64,000 nt of DNA from JAGVYF01 sp041650315 (GTDB taxonomy: Archaea; Nanobdellota; Nanobdellia; Woesearchaeales; JAGVYF01), in contig JBAZLJ010000003.1 in NCBI GenBank assembly GCA_041650315.1, positions 1-64,000 of the forward strand, in the 5' to 3' direction. Numbering within the stretch: position 1 is the first letter of the stretch; each line of letters begins with the position of its first letter. A model generated the notes under the pieces. The model had not been told where the DNA came from and did no database searches. It was given only the letters and a program-made list of their open reading frames with translations. A program made the position numbers and the translations under genes. Shown here one piece after another: positions 10,857 through 19,639 of the stretch.

Positions 10857-11495
10857 ATGAAAAAAGAGGTAGCATTCATAATCGTAGCATTACTCACAAT
10901 TAACATAGTTTCTGCAGTAGGTATTAAATGGTTCACAGAAGGCGAAGTCCTTAACGAGAATTCTGATCTTTGCATAAGATATGGAACATATAACCCTTCA
11001 GGCAATGATATAAAAGTGAATATCGCAGTTGAAGGCGAATTGCAGTCAATCATACAAGGCGTAAAATCCAATGACGCATTAGTTGAAGCGTCAACATCAA
11101 GTATAAACGCTAAAATGATAGATTTCTGTTTCCAAGTACCTATAGTATATCCAGAAGATTGTTTATGGAACGGATTAATCTGCGAACAGAAATGCGAAGT
11201 TGAAACAAAAACCTATTCCGGCGAAGTAATTATGACCGAAGCACCTGCGCAAACAACGGGCGGTACAGCAGGTTCAGGCGCAACAATTGCAGCATCTGCG
11301 CCACTAAAACTCACAGTCAATTGCAAAGCTCACAAAAGAGATTGGAGCATAGTATACGTGACATTAATCTTGTTAGTGCTAACAGTTCTAGGCTCATTGA
11401 TATACAGGAAATACAGAAAACCAAAAGCCCAGAGATACAAAGAGCAATTGAAAGCGCTTCAAGAGAAACTCAAGAAAGAGCAAAAGAAGAAATAA
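10857..11495 (+). CDS. Cassette protein B1: single-pass membrane protein
   Basis: 212 residues. A signal peptide (residues 1-20, ending VSA) precedes an outer domain of ~140 residues with at least six Cys (motif EDCLWNGLICEQKC). A Gly/Ala-rich linker (TTGGTAGSGATIAASAP), one membrane helix (about 162-182) and a strongly basic, helical cytoplasmic tail (ending KKEQKKK) follow. A Shine-Dalgarno-like GGGGAA stands just ahead of the ATG. It lies 12 bases after A1 and is probably co-transcribed. The topology suggests a membrane anchor or assembly partner for the A protein. No known family recognised. Confidence 0.88.
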   Translation: MKKEVAFIIVALLTINIVSAVGIKWFTEGEVLNENSDLCIRYGTYNPSGNDIKVNIAVEGELQSIIQGVKSNDALVEASTSSINAKMIDFCFQVPIVYPEDCLWNGLICEQKCEVETKTYSGEVIMTEAPAQTTGGTAGSGATIAASAPLKLTVNCKAHKRDWSIVYVTLILLVLTVLGSLIYRKYRKPKAQRYKEQLKALQEKLKKEQKKK

Positions 11496-11560
11496 GCTCT
11501 TATTTTCTATTTTATTGAAAACGATTAATGAGAGAGTTAAATCCAGGTTAAATGCAAAAG

Positions 11561-11569
11561 TATATAAAT
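11561..11569 (+). promoter_or_regulatory. TATA box of cassette 2
   Basis: TATATAAAT starts 34 bases before the TTG at 11595, the same distance as in cassette 1, so the promoter was duplicated with the genes. It predicts a leaderless transcript. Confidence 0.65.
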
Positions 11570-11594
11570 CCAAAAGTTAAATAAATTAACTAGA

Positions 11595-12233
11595 TTGATA
11601 GATTTGACAGAGAAAGGGGAAGATAGAGCAATATTATTCTTATCATTATCCCTATTAGTATTATGTGTTGGTCTGATGAACAATTACGATTTGTTCAACT
11701 CAACTGGCATGGAAGGCATGACTGGAGCAGCTACAACAGCGAACGCATTGACTTCAGCAGTCATCGCGAATTATTTCGCAATTAACGCATCAGCTAACTT
11801 AACAACCGATGGTATCAGATTCTATATTACTTCATTGCCATCTACAGACGTACCAGCATCTGGTAACCAAGGCTATGGCGGTGTTGCAAACGGAACTACT
11901 ACTTACTTATCAGTTGAAAGAGATTCAAACGTTAACGTCAGATTCTGTATAAAATCAAACGATTCATTAAGGTCAGGCGCAAACTCAATAGATGTAAGCA
12001 ATTACAAATTTGCAAATAGTACTACACTTAACAATGTCAGCTTACCACATTATAGTAATGCTGTAGCATTCACAACATTCAATGGAAGTTCATACGCGAC
12101 AAATGACGATCCAGTCGCTCCAGGTTCAGACGAATATTATAGATTCTGGCTAAGCGTACCAGCTGCACAGAATCCAGGCACTTACACTAACCAGATTAAT
12201 TTCAAAGGCGTGCAGACAGGAAGTTCCTGTTAG
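11595..12233 (+). CDS. Cassette protein A2: paralogue of A1
   Basis: 212 residues, nearly identical to A1 over the first ~90 residues (membrane segment plus the NYFAINASANLTTDG region) and more diverged in the middle. It keeps the FCIKSND Cys, the PGTYTNQINFKG end and the C-terminal Cys. TTG is the start: the N-terminus aligns with A1 from this codon and the TATA box is 34 bases upstream. The near-identity at the 5' end beside the variable centre suggests recent duplication followed by divergence, or gene conversion of the ends. Role as for A1, inferred only. Confidence 0.85.
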   Translation: MIDLTEKGEDRAILFLSLSLLVLCVGLMNNYDLFNSTGMEGMTGAATTANALTSAVIANYFAINASANLTTDGIRFYITSLPSTDVPASGNQGYGGVANGTTTYLSVERDSNVNVRFCIKSNDSLRSGANSIDVSNYKFANSTTLNNVSLPHYSNAVAFTTFNGSSYATNDDPVAPGSDEYYRFWLSVPAAQNPGTYTNQINFKGVQTGSSC

Positions 12234-12245
12234 GGGAAATTTAAC

Positions 12246-12884
12246 ATGAAAAAAGAGGTAGCATTCATAATCACAGCTCTGCTGTGCATCAATATTGTAT
12301 CAGCAGTAGGCATTAAATGGTTCACAGAAGGTGAAGTCCTTAACGAGAATTCTGATCTTTGTATAAGATATGGTACATACAATCCTTCAGGCAATGATAT
12401 AAAGGTAAATATTGCGGTCGAAGGCGAATTACAATCAATAATAGAAGGAGTTAAATCAAGCGATTCATTAGTCGAAGCATCTACATCAAGCATAAATGCT
12501 AAGATGATTGATTTCTGTTTTAAAGTACCAATAGTATACCCTGAAGATTGCCTATGGAATGGACTGATTTGCGAACAGAAATGCGAAGTTGAGACTAAAA
12601 CTTACTCAGGTGAAGTAGTCATGACAGAAGCCCCTGCGCAAACTACAGGCGGCACAGCTGGCTCAGGCGCGACAATCGCAGCATCGGCCCCATTGAAACT
12701 CACAGTTAATTGCAAAGCCCATAAAAGGGATTGGAGCATTGTATATGTGACATTGATACTCTTAGTATTGGTAATCCTAGGTGTATTAATCTATAGAAAA
12801 TACAGGAAACCAAAACTGCAGAGATACAAAGAAGAGCTGAAAGCGCTTCAAGATAAGCTCAAAAAAGAGCAAAAGAAGAAATAA
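12246..12884 (+). CDS. Cassette protein B2: paralogue of B1
   Basis: 212 residues, the same length as B1 and about 90% identical by eye. It has a signal peptide, the Cys-rich outer domain (EDCLWNGLICEQKC), a Gly/Ala linker, one membrane helix and a basic tail ending KKEQKKK. It starts 12 bases after A2 with GGGGAA upstream, copying the cassette 1 arrangement. The strong conservation of B next to divergence in A suggests that B is the constant partner and A the variable one. Confidence 0.88.
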   Translation: MKKEVAFIITALLCINIVSAVGIKWFTEGEVLNENSDLCIRYGTYNPSGNDIKVNIAVEGELQSIIEGVKSSDSLVEASTSSINAKMIDFCFKVPIVYPEDCLWNGLICEQKCEVETKTYSGEVVMTEAPAQTTGGTAGSGATIAASAPLKLTVNCKAHKRDWSIVYVTLILLVLVILGVLIYRKYRKPKLQRYKEELKALQDKLKKEQKKK

Positions 12885-12956
12885 GCCTTTTTTCTATATT
12901 ATTTAATTTTCATTTAATTATTTTTCTAATTATTTTACTAAATTATATATAAAGAT

Positions 12957-12966
12957 ATATTTATAT
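12957..12966 (+). promoter_or_regulatory. TATA box of cassette 3 and the downstream operon
   Basis: ATATTTATAT lies 26-34 bases before the TTG at 12991. It is the only clear promoter before the four overlapping or abutting genes that end at 21397, so it probably drives all of them. Confidence 0.55.
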
Positions 12967-12990
12967 ATTCTAAATCTATAAAATATAGTA

Positions 12991-13605
12991 TTGGTGAAGA
13001 AGAGTTCTAGCGAAAAGAGGATAGATATGCAGATAAATCTTCTGACTATTCTACTGATATTGTTAGTTTTGGGACTGGGTATCCACAAATTAGATATCAA
13101 TAGCATTACGGGAATGGCGACAACTGCAAATTCAATGACTTATGTCTCGCTTACAGGTTACTTCGCAATCAATGCATCAACCAATCTTACAACAGATGGC
13201 ATCTATTTCTATGTGAATCAATTGCCAGACAATAACAGATCCGCATCAGCTAATTACGAATATCCAAACAGTACGTTAAACGGCACTCATTTATTCTTGT
13301 CAGTAGAGACTGATTCAAATGTCAATGTTAAATTCTGTCTTAAAGCGAATGACAGCTTAAGATATTCAACAAACGCAATCAACTTGACCAATTATTTCTG
13401 GAATTATAACAGCATAAACAACGGCACCTTGCCAAGCATATCTGGCGCAGTCAACATTACAGATAATTATGCCCCTGCAGACACATTAGTTCCGGGCGCA
13501 AGCGAATATTACAGGTTCTGGCTCACAGTACCAGGCGCGCAGCCTCCAGGAACATATACGAATCAATTAAATTTCAAAGGAGTGCAAACTGGAGATAATT
13601 GTTAA
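12991..13605 (+). CDS. Cassette protein A3: diverged paralogue of A1/A2
   Basis: 204 residues. The basic N-terminus (KKSSSEKR) is followed by a hydrophobic segment (about residues 15-33) and then the family signature GMATTANSMT...GYFAINASTNLTTDG, the FCLKANDSLR Cys motif and the PGTYTNQLNFKGVQTG end with a terminal Cys. It is more diverged than A1 is from A2, so it is probably the oldest split. TTG start chosen from the TATA box spacing. Its stop codon overlaps the next start by one base (TAATG), so it is probably translationally coupled to B3. Confidence 0.85.
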   Translation: MVKKSSSEKRIDMQINLLTILLILLVLGLGIHKLDINSITGMATTANSMTYVSLTGYFAINASTNLTTDGIYFYVNQLPDNNRSASANYEYPNSTLNGTHLFLSVETDSNVNVKFCLKANDSLRYSTNAINLTNYFWNYNSINNGTLPSISGAVNITDNYAPADTLVPGASEYYRFWLTVPGAQPPGTYTNQLNFKGVQTGDNC

Positions 13606-14243
13606 TGAAAAAGATAATTATTCTATTGATTGCATTACTATTAACGATTAATCTAGCATCAGCCATAGGCATCAAATGGTTCACTGAGCAGGAAGCAATG
13701 GACGAGAACTCAAACCTTTGCATAAAATATGGCGCATATAATCCCTCTGGTAAAGACCTAAAAGCAAAGATATCATTAGAGGGAGAGATAGCAGCTATAG
13801 CGCAAGGCGTAACATTTGAAGATAAGATAATAGAAGCAAGCACAGCGAGTAAAGATGCGGAATTGATTGATTTCTGTTTCAGCGTACCTGAAGTATACGA
13901 AGAAGATTGTTTATGGAACGGCCTAATCTGTGAACAGGCTTGCCAACAAGAACCAAAGACCTATAGAGGCGAAGTTCTTATGACAGAAGCTCCTGCGCAA
14001 ACAACAGGCGGTTCAGCGGGTTCAGGCGCGACAATCGCGGCATCAGCTCCATTAAAGCTTACAGTCAATTGTAAAGCCCATAAAAGAGATTGGGCGATTG
14101 TGTACGTTACTCTGATAATTATAGTTCTTATCTTGCTCCTAATTGTTTTATACAACAGATTCAAGAAACCTAGGGCTCAAAGATACAAAGAGCAGCTAAA
14201 AGCTCTCCAAGACAAATTAAATAAAGAAAAAAGGAGAAAATGA
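13605..14243 (+). CDS. Cassette protein B3: paralogue of B1/B2
   Basis: 212 residues from the ATG at 13605; this start gives exactly the length of B1 and B2, so the in-frame TTG six bases earlier is not preferred. Signal peptide, Cys-rich outer domain (EDCLWNGLICEQAC), Gly/Ser linker, one membrane helix and a basic tail are all kept. It overlaps A3 by one base and the following giant gene by four (ATGA), which ties the cassette to the Asp/Cys-rich protein as one operon. A common surface structure is inferred. Confidence 0.87.
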   Translation: MKKIIILLIALLLTINLASAIGIKWFTEQEAMDENSNLCIKYGAYNPSGKDLKAKISLEGEIAAIAQGVTFEDKIIEASTASKDAELIDFCFSVPEVYEEDCLWNGLICEQACQQEPKTYRGEVLMTEAPAQTTGGSAGSGATIAASAPLKLTVNCKAHKRDWAIVYVTLIIIVLILLLIVLYNRFKKPRAQRYKEQLKALQDKLNKEKRRK

Positions 14244-17200
14244 ATGCGACAAACAATAGAGTTTTTCTTTTTTTCGTGATAATCTTTTTCACTATACTTC
14301 TAAGATTCGCGCTTCCAAGCCATTTGGCAGGTTGGTCAGTTGATGTTCAGACCAGCGCAGTGATTGACCCTGGAGTACACGTGATTGCGGATAAATTCAA
14401 CGGCAATACGACTTTATTTTTATTCCTTAATGATACAGAACTAGAATCAATCCAGAATATGACTCTAGAAATAACAGATTATGGTAAGATTGTTTTCACA
14501 GAAAATGTGAATATTACCATAGACAAAGACGCGAATAACGATGTTAATCTAGACCTAAATGTAGACATAATCAACAATACGATCTCAGTAAATATATCAG
14601 CGATCAGCAGCATGAACAAAGCCGCAAGGCTATATCTTTACAATCTTACATGGATAACCCCTAGGATAATAATCAATAACCAAATATGTCCAGCAAGCCA
14701 CTGCACGCAAGTAAGCTATACAAATGGTACACTCATATTCGATGTTGATTATATCGGATACACATCAGGACTCAATAATTATTCTGCAGACGAAACCTTG
14801 ACATGGGCTAGTTTAACAAAACCTGAAGGCATATATTATTTCGAGCCAAGCCCAGTACCGAGCACTGGCAATTACCAATATTCATTTAATATCACATTCG
14901 TCAATATGATGGGCGATGCGGGAAATATTATTGGATGTTACATCAATGAAAGCGATTGCTATGACACGCAATTAGGATCCTGCACCCAGATATTCGTGAA
15001 CGCAACACTCGCATCATCAGCTACAAGAGAAAGCAAGGCAATAACATACACACTAAAAAGCACAGATAAGATAAATACCACTTTGGGTGGCACTACAGAT
15101 AACTGGATCCCCTGGCAGATAATAAAATGTGGTATCTACGAAAGCGATATGACTCCGATCTCTGAAGAGAACGTAACTTGGCGCATACACGTTCATCCGA
15201 CTGATTGGACAACTGGAGATATCGCGAATTCAGTGAACGGCAAAACTGCTGCGAATATGTTCCTCAAGAACACAATAAAAACAGATAATCAAGGAGATAT
15301 ATCTTTCTCAGTGGCAAAATATGGCGGTACCAAGGTAGAGCAGGAATGCGGCGATGGCGTAGACAATCCAGATGAATCAGACACATTATCAGATTGTTCA
15401 GACCCTGAATGTTTCGGTATAACTTATTCATGTTTGGCAAAGCAATCATTCACGAATGCTAGCGATATGTACAGCCCTTCAGGCAGCCACGGTACTTTGG
15501 CACTGAACATTCCTAGCGGAGATATTGCAGAAAACGTAACCAGTTCAACCACATTCACAACATACATCGATTATACAATGCACTCTATGCCTAATGGCAC
15601 ATTCAAGATACGTTTCTACAAATGGGGCTTGAGCAAGACTGCGACATTCTTCGTTCAAGGCCTCCCGACAATCAAGACAGTAAACAAGTATGGTCCAGCG
15701 ACAAACGCATCACACGGATTGATAACATATTTCTTAGACAAAGATGGTAATCCGGTTTTAGGCAATTCACTAACACAATCACAAGCAAATTCAACGAGAG
15801 TAGCAGTTAGATCATATCTCAGTGGCGGTACTGAGATTGATAATTTAGACACGACATTAAACATCACATTCGCAGATCCAATCAACATCTCTATGTCTGA
15901 AGGATACATCTTGACAATCACCGTTAATTACGTCGAAGGCACAACAACATACGAAGAAAGCCTCAATATAACTACATATTTCGATGACCCTACATATTTA
16001 GGCGGTGCAGGCAACAGATGGAACAGCACCAACGAGAAGGAAAATGACATCAAAGTAGGTGGAACATCTTGGTCGCCTTGCAGCGATTCAATCAACGGCG
16101 ATTTCGATTACTTGAATTGCGCAGGTAACGAGCAAAACTGTTTCACTCAATCTAGCTATGACTGCTATGATCTAGATTGTAATAATGAAGCAGGACCATC
16201 AGCATGGAACGATTTCACAAGCACATCAACCTCAGGAACGTGCGCATATTACAACGAGGCTCAAACAACAGCAATGTGTTTCGACAGCTATAACAATGAC
16301 TGGGCAACAGAAGACTCAACAAGCGGCAATCAGAACACCGGACTCACATTAGTTGATTGCAGGGATTCTGACTGCGACACTACAAGCAACGGCACAGCCA
16401 CATGTGAACTCAATCAAGAATTAACCTGCAACGACAATTTCAATAACGATATGTACAATCTCAAGGATTGTCAGCAACAAGTCGGCAGTTCATACAATGA
16501 CGCAGAATACGATTGCGCGACATATTGTAGGACAAACACTGGCAATTCAACAGAAACTGCAAGTCAATGCAATGACAATATGGACAATGACTGGGACCTC
16601 TGGCAATACTCTACAGGCGGCGCATCAGGATACACTTACAATGCAAATGGTGGTATGGACTGCGCATGGACCACAAACTATCCAGACAGCGATTGCAATC
16701 TAACAACAATGGGCAACGGCAAGAGATGCGAACTTACTCATGAGCTCACATGCAATGATAATTATGATAACGATTACGACACAAGCCATAATGAACCAGA
16801 TCCAAATTGGACAGAATCTGCATACGAAGCATATTTCACAACATTATCATACACGACAGACACAGATTATGACGATTATGATTGCCAACACGCGACACTG
16901 GTTCCAAAGAATGAATCATACACGAGTGTTGCCTGTTTCGATAGCATAGACAACGATTTAGACGCATATTACTGGAACAATGGCAACTGGTCAACTAACT
17001 CTTCAACAGGCAAGGATTGCAAGGATTCGTCATGTTTAGGGATAAATAACCCCAGCAACATAAACCAAACCTGTTTAGCCAAAGAATACGATTCAACAGA
17101 CTCATTCTTCAATACATCAACGCCTGATTTATACTGCGAGAACAGCTTCGATGATGACGCGGATTCAGCAACAGATTGCTACGATACAGACTGCAACAAA

Positions 17201-19639
17201 AAATTCAATCTCTGCTATGCTTGTCCAACAACAGAAAACGTTACTTGGAGCGCTTGCGCAGATGGAAATGACAACGATTATGCAGATGGTATAGACTGCG
17301 CAGACAGCGATTGCTTAGGATATCAAATGGATTACAACAGCCATATCTGCGTTGCTTCGGGCAACGAGAACACAGCATTCTTTTGCGCAGACAAAGCAGA
17401 TAATGATAATGATGGTTATACCGACTGCGCAGATTCAAACTGCATAGGCACAAACAGCTGCCAATCGAATGAGACTACTTGTAATGATGACATAGATAAT
17501 GACAATGATGGTTATACAGACTGCGAAGACAGTAATTGTTATTCGAACATAAACTGCAACATTGATTCAGACATGTCCGGCACATATTATGGCCCAACAA
17601 CAAGCACAAGTACTTTCGGCAGTGTTCAAGTAACCTGGGATTCCAGAGTCAGGAAAGGCGAGAATTACACAATAAACATTTACAAGTCATCATCATATTC
17701 AACAGCAAACTTATACATAGGACGCTTGACTGGTTCAGCATTGCCAACAACAGGGGAACTCACATCGGCATCGTTTGGTATAACTGGAACAGATGCAGCG
17801 GACTTTGAAACTTCGCAATACAATACAGCCGGCTCAAAAGGTCAGATAGAAGTACTAGATCAAGTCCCGGGCACAGCACAGCCAGGATTCGATATAAATG
17901 TAGAAATTCCAACAACAGATACTTTATCCAGTACAAGTTTCGAATATTACCATTCCATAGATGGTTCTACATCTACTGGCAACACAATAGGAGTTATAGT
18001 CCTAGATAGCACAAAACCAACAATAGATGATGTTATAACAGAACCAACAAACAAAGACTCTTTGGAATATGCCGGAACAATCTGGGTGGGTGTGAAAGCG
18101 GCAGATGCAAACAACGGCAAATTCAATGAAGGCACCATAGACACTTGTTACTATAATGTCACAGGACCAAATAATTACCTAGCATCCGGAGAAGACTCAA
18201 CAGATTGCAAATTCTCATTCACAAATCTCACAAGAGACGGCACATATACATTGAATGTCTGGGCGAGGGATGATACAGGCAATTTAGCAGTGACTGATTC
18301 AAGCGCGCACATAGTTGACCTTAAACCAAAATATATAGCAGACAGTTTCACATTATCCTCAAATCGTTGGTATACTTCCAGTAATTCAATTACAATCTCT
18401 GCTAAATTCGATACAGATGATGCGAGTTCAATATCAAACTGCAACGTATATTACAAAAATAGTCAAGGTACAATCACGAGCCCAGGAACGATTAGCGCAT
18501 CAAGATTAGGAGATAGGTTAACATGCGCGGGAAGTATCAGCGCACCAAGCGCAGACGAAATGTACGAATTATGGGTGAATATAACAGATTCAGAAAGTGA
18601 CCAGGCAAAAGCTGATTCAGAAACATTTTACGTATGCAATAGTGCAGCAAGCGCAGGCGTTGGTATTAATGGAGAAAGATGGGGCTGTGATATCAGAGAC
18701 ATGGATAATAACGGAATATTAGCTACATGTCAAGCCACAACTGAAGTATCAGCAGTAGTACCAGTAACTTCTACAACAGCAACTTATCCTTCAGGTTCAA
18801 GTTATCGTGATGAATTCAGTCCAATTAGCCTATCATTAAGCGCAACTTCAATATTCATAACAATTAGGCAAGGGGAGACCTCAGAGCAAATATTGACATT
18901 AAAGAATAGTGGAAGCAAAGCACTAACCATTGATTTGCTAACCTCAGGTTTAGATAAGTACTTCACATTGAGCGAGACTTCATTCACATTGCTTCCAGGC
19001 CAATCTAAAGAAATAATCATCACGTTCGATGTATCGCCATTAACGCCATCTAAAATCTACAAGGGCGAGCTATCCCTCACAGCTAATAACATCAACAAGA
19101 AGATAGCTATTTCGATGGATGTCAAAGAGAAATCATTGTTCGAATTGACTGCCAGATTGCCGCAATTAGTTTACATCGGAGACAAATTATTGGCAGATAT
19201 ATACATAATCAATCTGGGGGACAAACATCCAGTCACTGCCATAGCCAGATACAAAATAATGGACAATGAAGGCAATATTATCACATTGCAGGAAGAAATC
19301 CTTCAGATAGATAATGCGTATCAGATTAATAAGCAATTTTATATCCCTGAAAGGTTCTTACAAGGAGATTATGAGTTTATATTTGAGTTAGAAACAGATT
19401 ATTCAATATCCACAACTACTCATCCATTCATAATTAGCGCAGAAAGTCCTTTATTAGTCCCAACACTTCAAGTTCCACTTCCATTAGCAGATTGGCAGCT
19501 ATTATATCTAATAATCATAACAATAACTGGCGTAATCACCTATGCGCATTTGAGAAAGGAGTATGAAAAAGAAGCATTAGGCAAACCTTTAAATAAGAAT
19601 AAATCCATCATAAGTAGATATAAAAGAGGCAAAAGATAG
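14240..19639 (+). CDS. Large Asp/Cys-rich, putatively calcium-binding membrane-anchored surface protein
   Basis: 1,799 residues. One N-terminal hydrophobic segment (about residues 8-25) and one near the C-terminus (about 1752-1770, followed by a basic tail) place the bulk outside the cell. From about residue 370 to 1107 there are roughly eleven units of the type C-x-D-x-x-D-N-D-x-D-G-x-x-D-C-x-D-x-x-C (best copies CNDDIDNDNDGYTDC and CADKADNDNDGYTDC). This spacing is typical of calcium-binding Asp-rich loops (thrombospondin type 3/EF-hand-like) with disulfides. Ig-like domains follow, then a NEW3-like region near residues 1530-1640. It overlaps B3 by four bases and abuts the next gene with no gap. 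A calcium-stabilised stalk or envelope protein is inferred. Confidence 0.88.
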   Translation: MNATNNRVFLFFVIIFFTILLRFALPSHLAGWSVDVQTSAVIDPGVHVIADKFNGNTTLFLFLNDTELESIQNMTLEITDYGKIVFTENVNITIDKDANNDVNLDLNVDIINNTISVNISAISSMNKAARLYLYNLTWITPRIIINNQICPASHCTQVSYTNGTLIFDVDYIGYTSGLNNYSADETLTWASLTKPEGIYYFEPSPVPSTGNYQYSFNITFVNMMGDAGNIIGCYINESDCYDTQLGSCTQIFVNATLASSATRESKAITYTLKSTDKINTTLGGTTDNWIPWQIIKCGIYESDMTPISEENVTWRIHVHPTDWTTGDIANSVNGKTAANMFLKNTIKTDNQGDISFSVAKYGGTKVEQECGDGVDNPDESDTLSDCSDPECFGITYSCLAKQSFTNASDMYSPSGSHGTLALNIPSGDIAENVTSSTTFTTYIDYTMHSMPNGTFKIRFYKWGLSKTATFFVQGLPTIKTVNKYGPATNASHGLITYFLDKDGNPVLGNSLTQSQANSTRVAVRSYLSGGTEIDNLDTTLNITFADPINISMSEGYILTITVNYVEGTTTYEESLNITTYFDDPTYLGGAGNRWNSTNEKENDIKVGGTSWSPCSDSINGDFDYLNCAGNEQNCFTQSSYDCYDLDCNNEAGPSAWNDFTSTSTSGTCAYYNEAQTTAMCFDSYNNDWATEDSTSGNQNTGLTLVDCRDSDCDTTSNGTATCELNQELTCNDNFNNDMYNLKDCQQQVGSSYNDAEYDCATYCRTNTGNSTETASQCNDNMDNDWDLWQYSTGGASGYTYNANGGMDCAWTTNYPDSDCNLTTMGNGKRCELTHELTCNDNYDNDYDTSHNEPDPNWTESAYEAYFTTLSYTTDTDYDDYDCQHATLVPKNESYTSVACFDSIDNDLDAYYWNNGNWSTNSSTGKDCKDSSCLGINNPSNINQTCLAKEYDSTDSFFNTSTPDLYCENSFDDDADSATDCYDTDCNKKFNLCYACPTTENVTWSACADGNDNDYADGIDCADSDCLGYQMDYNSHICVASGNENTAFFCADKADNDNDGYTDCADSNCIGTNSCQSNETTCNDDIDNDNDGYTDCEDSNCYSNINCNIDSDMSGTYYGPTTSTSTFGSVQVTWDSRVRKGENYTINIYKSSSYSTANLYIGRLTGSALPTTGELTSASFGITGTDAADFETSQYNTAGSKGQIEVLDQVPGTAQPGFDINVEIPTTDTLSSTSFEYYHSIDGSTSTGNTIGVIVLDSTKPTIDDVITEPTNKDSLEYAGTIWVGVKAADANNGKFNEGTIDTCYYNVTGPNNYLASGEDSTDCKFSFTNLTRDGTYTLNVWARDDTGNLAVTDSSAHIVDLKPKYIADSFTLSSNRWYTSSNSITISAKFDTDDASSISNCNVYYKNSQGTITSPGTISASRLGDRLTCAGSISAPSADEMYELWVNITDSESDQAKADSETFYVCNSAASAGVGINGERWGCDIRDMDNNGILATCQATTEVSAVVPVTSTTATYPSGSSYRDEFSPISLSLSATSIFITIRQGETSEQILTLKNSGSKALTIDLLTSGLDKYFTLSETSFTLLPGQSKEIIITFDVSPLTPSKIYKGELSLTANNINKKIAISMDVKEKSLFELTARLPQLVYIGDKLLADIYIINLGDKHPVTAIARYKIMDNEGNIITLQEEILQIDNAYQINKQFYIPERFLQGDYEFIFELETDYSISTTTHPFIISAESPLLVPTLQVPLPLADWQLLYLIIITITGVITYAHLRKEYEKEALGKPLNKNKSIISRYKRGKR
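15340..17565 (+). repeat. Degenerate Asp/Cys repeat array inside the 1,799-residue protein
   Basis: About eleven units with a CxDxxDND core. Spacing between units is irregular (20 to over 60 residues) because variable Ser/Thr/Tyr-rich inserts separate them; the last two units (about 17380-17540) are almost contiguous and best conserved. Confidence 0.8.
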
